From NCBI RefSeq assembly GCF_000341225.1, contig NZ_ANAC01000024.1, forward strand, positions 1-64,000: a stretch of 64,000 nt of DNA, written 5' to 3'. Under the pieces are notes generated by a model. That model saw only the letters and a program-made list of their open reading frames with translations. It made no database searches and had not been told where the DNA came from. The first letter of the stretch is position 1. The number at the start of each line of letters is the position of its first letter. This DNA is from Nocardiopsis alba DSM 43377 (GTDB taxonomy: Bacteria; Actinomycetota; Actinomycetes; Streptosporangiales; Streptosporangiaceae). The position numbers were made by a program, and so were the translations under genes. Below are positions 19,317 through 25,866 of the stretch, piece by piece.

Positions 19317-19970
19317 TTGGAAACCCTGGTCGTCGACCACCCCTTGGTCGCGCACAAACTGACCACCCTGCGCGACGTGCGGACCGACTCCCCCACCTTC
19401 CGGAGGCTGACCGACGAGCTGGTGACCCTGCTCGCCTACGAGGCGACCCGCGATGTTCGAGTGACAGAGGTCACCATCCGGACCCCGCTCGTGGAGGCCA
19501 CCGGCACCCAGCTCTCCCGGCCGACGCCGTTGGTCGTGCCGATCCTGCGCGCCGGCCTGGGCATGCTCGACGGCATGACCCGTCTGCTGCCCACCGCCGA
19601 GGTGGGCTTCCTCGGCATGGCCCGTGACGAGGAGACCCTTCAGCCCGCCACCTACGCCGACCGGTTGCCGCAGGACCTGTCGGGTCGCCAGTGCTACGTA
19701 CTGGACCCGATGCTGGCCACCGGCGGCACCCTGGCCGCCGCCCTGAAGCTTCTGGTCGAGCGCGGCGCCGACCACATCACCGCGATCTGTCTGCTGGCGG
19801 CCCCCGAGGGCCTGACCGCCGTGGAGCGGAAGCTGGCCGAGAGCCTCCCGGAGGACCACGGGGCCACGTTGCGCGTGGTGACCGCGGCCGTGGACGAACG
19901 CCTCGACGAGAACGGCTTCATCCTCCCCGGACTGGGAGACGCCGGAGACCGCCTGTACGGCTGCTCCTGA
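19317..19970 (+). CDS. upp: uracil phosphoribosyltransferase
   Basis: Pyrimidine salvage enzyme making UMP from uracil and PRPP; cytosolic, 217 residues. Conserved blocks: [16 protein letters not shown] at the start, [14 protein letters not shown], the PRPP-binding loop [12 protein letters not shown] (about 131-142) and the uracil-binding end [16 protein letters not shown]. The start is a TTG at 19317 with CCGGAG six bases upstream. It is monocistronic and followed by a textbook terminator. Confidence 0.95.
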   Translation: METLVVDHPLVAHKLTTLRDVRTDSPTFRRLTDELVTLLAYEATRDVRVTEVTIRTPLVEATGTQLSRPTPLVVPILRAGLGMLDGMTRLLPTAEVGFLGMARDEETLQPATYADRLPQDLSGRQCYVLDPMLATGGTLAAALKLLVERGADHITAICLLAAPEGLTAVERKLAESLPEDHGATLRVVTAAVDERLDENGFILPGLGDAGDRLYGCS

Positions 19971-20010
19971 ACCCCACCGAGGCGCGGCGCCCCCGCCGAA
20001 CCCTTCCCTG

Positions 20011-20045
20011 AGCGTCCAGCCGGATCACCGGCTGGACGCTTTTTC
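20011..20045 (+). terminator. Rho-independent terminator of upp
   Basis: 13-bp perfect stem AGCGTCCAGCCGG/CCGGCTGGACGCT with loop ATCA followed by TTTTT, one of the few canonical U-tract terminators in the window. Confidence 0.92.
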
Positions 20046-20408
20046 GGTTCTTTTCGGCTCGGGGTGAATGATCGTCCGAAAATCGGGCATTGGTCCCTCA
20101 TGACCGCCTCCCCGACCGACGTCCCTCCAGGTCGAGCCCGCTCGTCCGGTCACCGGGAGACACGATGCCGCATTAGCCGAATTCATTTCGAGATTGGAAC
20201 GTAACAGATTAGGGTGATCATAGTTCTTGGCCACCCGTAACCGGGTAGATCAGCCAGACCGAAACCGCCCCCAGGGGATCCGCCACCGATATCAGCACCT
20301 AGCCGCCCGCTTTCGGAGCGGCACTCAGGCGACCCCTCGGTCGCTACGCAAAGCCCCCGAGCGCGCACGCAACGTGCCGACCCGCCGCACAGCCCTCGAA
20401 GGAGTGAG
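20046..20408 (+). other. leader region of the three-helix-bundle gene
   Basis: A 363-bp gap between the upp terminator and the next gene, with an AT-rich segment (20175-20230) that is a likely promoter area. The sequence after it was checked for known riboswitch cores (for example c-di-AMP); none could be recognised. No gene seen. Confidence 0.35.
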
Positions 20409-20651
20409 ATGCCCGAGACCCCCTCCACCTCGACCACCCAGGCCGCCCACGACCCTCATTTCAGCCGAGTCGTCAGCCGCCTCGCCTCGGAGTTCTCGAA
20501 CGTCCACCACTCCTCCACCGTGTCCCGTTGCGTGGACGCCGCGCACCACGGGGCCAAGGACGTGACCGGGCGGGCCACCCCCGACCTCGTCGAGCGGATC
20601 GCCCGACAGCACCTCCAGGTGCTGGCCCTGGCCTTCGCCGAACAACACTGA
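20409..20651 (+). CDS. three-helix-bundle dimerisation domain protein
   Basis: An 80-residue protein with the actinobacterial three-helix-bundle signature: VVSRLASEFSNVHHSSTVSR, a conserved Cys in CVDAAH and the final helix VERIARQHLQVLAL. AAGGAG precedes the ATG at the right distance. Function unknown; relatives are small DNA- or protein-associated dimers. Stands alone. Confidence 0.78.
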   Translation: MPETPSTSTTQAAHDPHFSRVVSRLASEFSNVHHSSTVSRCVDAAHHGAKDVTGRATPDLVERIARQHLQVLALAFAEQH

Positions 20652-21015
20652 CCCCAGGCGTTTCCTTTTCGGCCCTGCACCACCCCGGAACTTCGGAAGA
20701 CCGGGATGACCCGGCGCGCACGCGCCCGACACCCCTCTTCCCGAGTTCCGGGTCCGCGGTGCGGTACCGACTCGCCCTTCCGGAATCACCCTCCCGCTCC
20801 TCGACACCACACCTGACCTGGGTCGCGAGAGGGATCCTTTCCGGGCTGCCATTACCAGGGTTAACAACATCACCGAAACCGGACACAGACCACAAGCGTG
20901 GAAGGTCCGACATAACGCCACGCCGAGGGTGCGCCCGAGGCTTTACGGGCATGATGGTCGATGGAACAATCACTGCTGGGTCGGTGGGTCAGGTGGATTC
21001 CAAGGGGAGTCAGTC
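20652..21015. other. intergenic region, no gene seen
   Basis: 364 bp with no supported gene. An AT-richer patch around 20850-20880 (ttaccagggttaacaacatcacc) and the GCTTTACGGGCATGATGG stretch near 20940 may be promoter elements for the following small membrane protein. Confidence 0.35.
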
Positions 21016-21180
21016 GTGGCGAAGTTGAAGAAATGGGGCGGTTACGCGCTCATCGGTTTCGTGGCTTTTTATCTGCTCACGCAACCGGAAAGCGCGGCCG
21101 GGGTCATCCAGGGCGCCCTGGGCGGCCTGATGGGCGGCGCGGAGTCGATGTCCCGCTTCGTCAACGCACTACTGCCGTAG
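21016..21180 (+). CDS. small membrane protein (54 aa)
   Basis: A 54-residue protein with a short basic N-terminus (AKLKKWG) and one hydrophobic helix, about residues 8-22 (YALIGFVAFYLLT), followed by a Gly-rich second hydrophobic stretch (AAGVIQGALGGLMGGAESM). GTG start at 21016 with AGGGGAG upstream. It is 19 bases ahead of the PH-domain gene in the same direction, so probably co-transcribed. No known function. Confidence 0.7.
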   Translation: MAKLKKWGGYALIGFVAFYLLTQPESAAGVIQGALGGLMGGAESMSRFVNALLP

Positions 21181-21199
21181 GCGTGAGAGAGCGGGTGCC

Positions 21200-21709
21200 A
21201 TGAGGCTCGTAGCGTCCAGCAACGCGGCACCGGCGTCGGTCAACCGCTACCTCCTGCCGCACGAGCAGGACGTGGTGACCATCCGACGCCACCCCGCGGT
21301 CCTCATCGGCCCGGTGGCCACGGTGTTGGCCGCGTTGATCCTCGCCGGGATCCTGAGTCGGACGATCGGCGGCAACAGCACCGCCACCCTCGCCGTCATC
21401 TGGTGGCTCTGGCTACTGGTGCTGGTGTGGTTCGTCTGGCGGGTGGCGGAGTGGTCCGTGGACTATTTCGTCATCACCTCGGCGCGGTTGCTGTTGACCA
21501 CCGGACTGATCACCCGCCAGGTGAACATGATGCCGTTGGGCAAGGTGACGGACATGAGGTTCGAGCGCACCCTGATCGGACGCTTCCTCGGGTACGGCAC
21601 CTTCGTCATGGAGTCCGCCGGTCAGGATCAGGCGCTCAGTCGGATCGACTTCATTCCCTATCCCGAGCAGCTCTACCTCGAGGTCGTGGGGTTGATCTTC
21701 AAGGAGTAG
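21200..21709 (+). CDS. bacterial PH-domain membrane protein
   Basis: A 169-residue protein of the YdbT/bPH2 class. After a soluble lead (YLLPHEQDVVTIRRHPAVL) come two membrane helices, about 35-55 and 62-82 (AVIWWLWLLVLVWFVWRVAE), then the bPH2 domain DYFVITSARLLLTTGLITRQ, VNMMPLGKVTDMRFERTLIG, RFLGYGTFVMESAGQDQALS with a C-terminal helix. Members may act in lipid or cell-envelope homeostasis. Ends before a strong hairpin. Confidence 0.85.
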   Translation: MRLVASSNAAPASVNRYLLPHEQDVVTIRRHPAVLIGPVATVLAALILAGILSRTIGGNSTATLAVIWWLWLLVLVWFVWRVAEWSVDYFVITSARLLLTTGLITRQVNMMPLGKVTDMRFERTLIGRFLGYGTFVMESAGQDQALSRIDFIPYPEQLYLEVVGLIFKE

Positions 21710-21738
21710 CCGAGTACGGCACCCGATACGACAGTCGT

Positions 21739-21774
21739 CGAAGAGCACCCGTCATGTCGACGGGTGCTCTTTCG
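21739..21774 (+). terminator. terminator of the PH-domain gene
   Basis: Stem of 15 bp (21739-21753 with 21759-21774, one bulged A), short loop, ending CTCTTTCG. Confidence 0.8.
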
Positions 21775-21862
21775 TATGCGCTCCGTCCCCCTCCGAGAAC
21801 CGGGCACCGAACGGACCCGGGTTCGGATCACCGCTCCACGAGTACGCCTCGGTTACCCGGTT

Positions 21863-21968
21863 GTTCACCTTCTGTTCACCTTGAACTCCACGCCCTCCCG
21901 ACACACCTGCGAGATCGGGCACATCACCCCGAATCCAATTGACTCAAAGGTGAACAGATGGTTAACAT
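21863..21968 (+). promoter_or_regulatory. PHO-box-like direct repeats and promoter
   Basis: GTTCACC occurs at 21863-21869 and 21874-21880, exactly 11 bases apart. On the opposite strand GTTCACC (complement of 21949-21955) and GTTAACC (complement of 21960-21966) are again 11 apart. Eleven-base direct repeats of GTTCACC are the Streptomyces PhoP binding unit. A sigma70-like promoter TTGACT (21939) - 18 bp - TAACAT (21963) overlaps the second pair. Confidence 0.6.
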
Positions 21969-22000
21969 GGGTCATCCACACAGGAAACGAGGAGGGCTAC

Positions 22001-22231
22001 ATGGCACGCAGGACCGAGCACGCGCCGCACCTCTCTCGCACGTCCACCGACCGTCGGCGCACCCGCTCCGCCGCTGCGAGCCGCCGCCTCTCCGGCCTGG
22101 CCCCCGAGCCCGCGCTGGTCCCCCGACCGCGCGAGGACGCCGACGCCACCACCACGGAGCACCCGATCATGCACTGGGTTCTGATCACCGACGAGAACGG
22201 CCGCACGCGCCCCGAGGCGCGCTGGCTCTAG
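22001..22231 (+). CDS. small basic hypothetical protein (76 aa)
   Basis: 76 residues: a basic Ser/Thr/Arg-rich N-terminal half (SRTSTDRRRTRSAAASRRLS) and a conserved-looking acidic-aromatic C-terminus (MHWVLITDENGRTRPEARWL). GGAGGGCTAC precedes the ATG, the best RBS nearby. No family recognised. The promoter carries PHO-box-like repeats, so phosphate control through PhoP is the most informative hint. A hairpin terminator follows. Confidence 0.65.
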   Translation: MARRTEHAPHLSRTSTDRRRTRSAAASRRLSGLAPEPALVPRPREDADATTTEHPIMHWVLITDENGRTRPEARWL

Positions 22232-22245
22232 ATCGCAACGATCCC

Positions 22246-22280
22246 CGAAGGGCCGTCCGCATCGCGCGGGCGGCCCTTCG
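22246..22280 (+). terminator. terminator of the 76-aa gene
   Basis: 15-bp stem CGAAGGGCCGTCCGC/GCGGGCGGCCCTTCG with a five-base loop, 15 bases after the stop. Confidence 0.85.
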
Positions 22281-22402
22281 TCATGCCCGACTCCACTCGC
22301 ATCGACCAATCGGCGCGACATGAATGACGAATACGGACGTCCAGATCACCCCTCTTGAAGTGACATCAAGGGTGATACCCGTCTCATCCCTCCTCCCTGA
22401 AT

Positions 22403-22435
22403 GATAAATAAACGAACCGTATCGTCTTATTTATA
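22403..22435. promoter_or_regulatory. TetR-like operator (second copy)
   Basis: GATAAATAAACGAACCGTAT then CGTCTTATTTATA; ATAAATAA and TTATTTAT are perfect inverted arms, with ACGA/TCGT inside. It matches the element at 9123-9154 (AAACGA, two bases, CGT, one base, TCGTCTT). On the minus strand a -10-like TTATCA and GGGAGGAGGG follow. Confidence 0.5.
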
Positions 22436-22757
22436 GAGCACCGACTCTCCCTGAAGCCGACATACAGGACACCCACCCATCGACCTCGGCCCGGCCCACG
22501 CCCTCACGGCGCGCCACCCTCGGCCGGTGCCCCCACCTCGCGGCCAGGACGACCCTCGCCTTCCCACGGCGACCGACCCCTTTCGGACACCCATGAATCA
22601 GCGACCCACTGTCCGAAACCGGCCCGACCCCCTGGGCCAGGACGCCGTCTCGCTCATGGGAGGACAGCGGCATCGGATCGACGAGGTCCGGCCGGACGAC
22701 GCGGCGGAGCCTCACCGGGCACGCGCCGCGCAGGAAGCGGGCCCTCACGGATGTCTC

Positions 22758-22820
22758 GTCGACAAATCCCCTTGTCGACTTTTCGGTCTACACATAAATC
22801 AGAAAATAGAGCGACCGATA
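22758..22820. repeat. 63-bp element, copy A
   Basis: GTCGACAA-ATCCCC-TTGTCGAC hairpin, ACTTTTCGG, then an AT-rich ACATAAATCAG segment and AGAGCGACCGATA. About 50 of 63 positions match copy B at 25644-25706 in the same orientation. It ends 74 bases before the AraC gene. Confidence 0.8.
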
Positions 22821-22894
22821 CCTGGGAAAGCAGTCCACGAAGGACGCCCCCCAAGGACAAAACCGCACGATAAAGGCAAGAATAGGATGCTTCC

Positions 22895-23953
22895 ATGATC
22901 GATGGAACGTCCTCGACCGCCCTGGTCCGCCTGGTCCGCGACACCGCGCTGGCCTCCGGGGTGTCCGCACCACTCATCACCGCGTTACCCGGCGCGACAT
23001 CACTCGACGACGACCGTCTCCGCATCCCCCTGACCACTCTGGGCCGCCTGTGGGAGCTGCTGGCCTACTCCATCCCCGAAGGGACCGCGGGGCTACGCGT
23101 CGCCGAGTCCGCCCGATTGGGCAGCATGCCCGCCTGGGACTACCTCCTGGTCAACGGGGTCGACCTCGGTGACGCCCTCTCCGAAAGCCTCCCCTACCAC
23201 CGTGTCGTCACCGCCGCCGAGGAGCACTTCGAGGTCCATGACCGCGATGGTGCCGTCGAGATCGAATACCGCACGACCATCGACGACCCCCGTACCTCGG
23301 CCGCCGTCCACGAGTACGTCCTCGCCTACTACCTACGTCGGGCACGCGAGGCCACCCGCCGGGACATCGTGCCCGCCAAGGTCACCTTCGGCCACGCCGC
23401 CCCTCCGCACCACGGACCTCTCGTCCGCTCCTTCGGCACCGACCGCATCGAGTTCGAGGCCGAGAGGGACACCATCCTCTTCGCCGCAGAGGACGCGCAC
23501 GTCCCCCTGCCCGACTCCGACCCCCGCCTGGCCGCGCTGCTCCGCGACCACGCCGGAATGCTGTTGGAGACCTCACGCCCCCTCCCCGATTGGCGGGAGC
23601 ACTTCCGCATCGCCTTGGAGAGCGAGCTCGACCTGGGTGCTCCGACCCTGGACGCCGTGGCCGCCCGACTCGTCCTGAGCCCGCGCACCCTCCAACGCAA
23701 ACTCTCCGAGCACGGGACGACCTGGCGGGCGGAGGTGGACACGGCCCGATACCAACGGGCCCGCCGCCTCCTGGCCCAGGACCTCCCCGTCGACACGATC
23801 GCCGCCCGACTGGGATTCACCGACGACCGCGCGCTGCGCAAGGCCTTCCACCGTTGGAGCGGCCACTCCCCCGGCCGGGAACGACGACGCCTGACACGTA
23901 CGGACCGGTTCGTGGCGCCCGCGGACCTGGGACGGGAGATCGTGCGCTCCTAG
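22895..23953 (+). CDS. AraC-family regulator with arabinose-binding-type N-terminus
   Basis: A 352-residue regulator of the OruR/ArgR-like AraC class. The N-terminal about 200 residues correspond to the PF12625-type ligand domain (RLRIPLTTLGRLWELLAYSI and AWDYLLVNGVDLGDALSES). The C-terminal double helix-turn-helix spans about 250-335: LDAVAARLVLSPRTLQRKLS, then YQRARRLLAQDLPVDTIAAR and LGFTDDRALRKAFHRWSGHS. The ATG follows an AGGATGCTTCC segment with a weak RBS. It heads a three-gene cassette with two oxidoreductases in the same direction, presumably its targets. Confidence 0.87.
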   Translation: MIDGTSSTALVRLVRDTALASGVSAPLITALPGATSLDDDRLRIPLTTLGRLWELLAYSIPEGTAGLRVAESARLGSMPAWDYLLVNGVDLGDALSESLPYHRVVTAAEEHFEVHDRDGAVEIEYRTTIDDPRTSAAVHEYVLAYYLRRAREATRRDIVPAKVTFGHAAPPHHGPLVRSFGTDRIEFEAERDTILFAAEDAHVPLPDSDPRLAALLRDHAGMLLETSRPLPDWREHFRIALESELDLGAPTLDAVAARLVLSPRTLQRKLSEHGTTWRAEVDTARYQRARRLLAQDLPVDTIAARLGFTDDRALRKAFHRWSGHSPGRERRRLTRTDRFVAPADLGREIVRS

Positions 23954-23994
23954 ATTCGAAGGTGTCGACAGGACACCCGAGAAAGGCGCACACC

Positions 23995-25005
23995 ATGCAC
24001 TCCCTGCCCACCACCACCCGCGAGATCCACCTGGTCGCCCGCCCCGTCGGCGCCCCCGGCGACGAGCACTTCACCCTCACCGAGGTCCGTATCCCCGAAC
24101 TCGCCGAGGGACAGATCCTGGTCCGCAACACCTGGATGTCGGTCGACCCCTACATGCGGGGCCGCATGGACGACGCTCCCTCCTACATCCCTCCCTTCGA
24201 ACTCGGCGCCCCACTGGAGGGCAGCGCGATCGGCGAGGTCATCGCCTCCCGAGCGGACTCGATCCCGGTGGGCGCGCACGTCTCCCATTTCCTCGGCTGG
24301 CGCGAGCACTCCGTGGTCGACGCGACGGGCGCCGTGGTGGTGGACATCGACCCGGTCCCCGCCTCCGCCCATCTGGGGCCGCTCGGTACCACCGGCTTGA
24401 CCGCCTACCTGGCGCTCACCGAGATCGCCCCCGTCAACGAGGGCGACACCGTCTATGTCTCCGCCGCCGCGGGCGCCGTGGGAAGCGTCGCGGGACAGAT
24501 CGCCCGCCGTCTGGGCGCCGCCTGTGTCGTGGGTTCGGCCGGCGGCCCGGAGAAGACGGCCCTTCTGACCACCGAGTTCGGCTATGACGCGGCGATCGAC
24601 CGCCGAGAGGGCGATCTCGCGAAGAGCCTGGGCGAGGCCGCCCCCGACGGGATCGACGTCTACCTCGACTCCGTGGGAGGCGACCACCTCGACGCCGCCC
24701 TGGAGGCGATGAACCCGCGTGGCCGCGTGGCCCTGGTCGGCGCGATCAGCGGCTACAACGCGACCGGCCCTCTCGCCGGACCCGACCTGTACCGGGCCGC
24801 CACCAAGGAGTTGAGCCTGCGAGGCATGATCGTCGGCCACTACCTGGACCGGTTCCCCGAATTCCACGCCAAGGCCATGCCGTGGCTGCTCGACGGCACC
24901 CTGCGCACCCGGGAGACCGTGCTCGACGGCCTCGAGAACGCCACGAAGGCGTTCTTCGGAGTTCTGGACGGTGCCAACACCGGAAAGATGCTCGTCCGTC
25001 TCTGA
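23995..25005 (+). CDS. NADP-dependent zinc-free MDR oxidoreductase
   Basis: A 336-residue medium-chain reductase of the CurA / leukotriene B4 dehydrogenase (PTGR) group. Signature WMSVDPYMRGRMDD near residue 43; nucleotide motif SAAAGAVGSVAGQIARRLG (about 161-179); YLDSVGGDHLDAALEAMNPR in the middle; YATNTGKM-like end (DGANTGKMLVRL). Zinc ligands are absent. It reduces alpha,beta-unsaturated carbonyls with NADPH. GAAAGG lies nine bases before ATG. Cassette partner of the AraC regulator. Confidence 0.9.
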   Translation: MHSLPTTTREIHLVARPVGAPGDEHFTLTEVRIPELAEGQILVRNTWMSVDPYMRGRMDDAPSYIPPFELGAPLEGSAIGEVIASRADSIPVGAHVSHFLGWREHSVVDATGAVVVDIDPVPASAHLGPLGTTGLTAYLALTEIAPVNEGDTVYVSAAAGAVGSVAGQIARRLGAACVVGSAGGPEKTALLTTEFGYDAAIDRREGDLAKSLGEAAPDGIDVYLDSVGGDHLDAALEAMNPRGRVALVGAISGYNATGPLAGPDLYRAATKELSLRGMIVGHYLDRFPEFHAKAMPWLLDGTLRTRETVLDGLENATKAFFGVLDGANTGKMLVRL

Positions 25006-25036
25006 CCCCGCCCCGGCGACTCGAAGGAGCCCCGTC

Positions 25037-25621
25037 ATGCACGCACTCGTCGTCCGGTCCCACCCGAGAACCGACTCCCTCACCACCGCGGTCGCGGAAC
25101 GCGTCACCGAACGGCTGACCGACGAGGGATACACCGTGGACCCCCTCGACCTTCACGGAGAGGGTTTCGACCCGGTCCTGCCTCCTGAGGACGAACCCGA
25201 CTGGACCGACCCGAACAAGGCGTACACGCCCGAAACCCGGGAGCACATGGCCCGCGTGTCCGCCGCCGACCTGATCGTGGTCGTCTTCCCGGTCTGGTGG
25301 TTCTCCCTGCCCGCCATGGCCAAGGGCTGGATCGACCGGGTGTGGAACCGGGGGTTCGCCTACGAACCGAGCACCCTCCACGGCAAACGGATGCTCTGGA
25401 TCGGCCTGGCCGGCGGATCCGCGAGCTCCTACGCCGAGCACGGATTCGACCGGTCCCTGGAGATCCAGCTCGGGGACGGGATCTCCCGGTTCTGCGGAAT
25501 CTCCGACGCGTTCGTGCACCTGATGTACGACAGTCTCGGCTCCCCCGACCTGGAGGCCGTGGACCGGAGCCTGAACCGGATGCTCGTTCGAGAGCCGGCG
25601 GAACGACTCCCGGTGTCCTGA
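25037..25621 (+). CDS. flavodoxin-fold NAD(P)H-quinone oxidoreductase
   Basis: A 194-residue FMN/FAD quinone reductase like MdaB/KefF/NQO. The flavin-phosphate loop is RSHPRTDSLTTAVAERVT at the N-terminus. The substrate face is ADLIVVVFPVWWFSLPAMAK with GWIDRVWNRGFAY, diagnostic of the family. ATG 25037 with AAGGAGC ahead. Two-electron reduction of quinones would complement the upstream enone reductase as an electrophile detoxification pair under the AraC regulator. Ends before repeat copy B and a terminator. Confidence 0.9.
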   Translation: MHALVVRSHPRTDSLTTAVAERVTERLTDEGYTVDPLDLHGEGFDPVLPPEDEPDWTDPNKAYTPETREHMARVSAADLIVVVFPVWWFSLPAMAKGWIDRVWNRGFAYEPSTLHGKRMLWIGLAGGSASSYAEHGFDRSLEIQLGDGISRFCGISDAFVHLMYDSLGSPDLEAVDRSLNRMLVREPAERLPVS

Positions 25622-25643
25622 CCTCGAAGACAGGGAGCACCGC

Positions 25644-25706
25644 ATCGACAAATCTCTTTGTCGACTTTTCGGCCATCACATAAACAGAATTACAGAGCGA
25701 CCAATA
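25644..25706. repeat. 63-bp element, copy B
   Basis: TCGACAAA-TCTC-TTTGTCGA hairpin, ACTTTTCGG, ACATAAACAG, AGAGCGACCAATA, in the same orientation as copy A at 22758-22820. The two copies bracket the AraC/oxidoreductase cassette as direct repeats. Loop sequences differ but the stem is kept in both. Confidence 0.8.
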
Positions 25707-25711
25707 TTGCA

Positions 25712-25737
25712 GGGCGCGGCCTGGAAAGGCCGCGCCC
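25712..25737. terminator. bidirectional terminator between NQO gene and dnaB
   Basis: Perfect 10-bp stem GGGCGCGGCC/GGCCGCGCCC, loop TGGAAA. Confidence 0.8.
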
Positions 25738-25866
25738 CGCACACGTTCACATCACATCATCCCAGATCAAAAGGGTGAATCATCCGCTTGAAGGCATGGT
25801 GTCCATCTTCGGTCGAAACACCCGTTTGGAGCCGGACCAGAGGAACGACTCGTCACGAGATCGGGA

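Larger units (their letters stand above)
22281..22894. other. 614-bp region without a confident gene but rich in dyads
   Basis: No supported gene in either direction: frames here lack RBS and family motifs. It holds a hairpin/dyad at 22345-22376, a TetR-like operator at 22403-22435 and the first 63-bp repeat at 22758-22820. Unusually AT-rich around 22400-22440 and 22790-22815, which together suggest decayed or intergenic regulatory DNA. Confidence 0.5.

Noticed and set aside
20046-20408. Possible riboswitch leader
   Set aside because: Looked for c-di-AMP, cobalamin and similar cores; only small hairpins seen, nothing that fits a known class.
21863-21966. SOS (LexA) box suggested by GAAC/GTTC pieces
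   Set aside because: The spacing does not fit GAAC-N4-GTTC; the 11-base direct repeats fit PHO boxes better.
22431-22898. Open frames on both strands in the AraC upstream gap
   Set aside because: No RBS, no motif, Arg/Pro-rich composition; one overlaps the 63-bp repeat, the other the operator.
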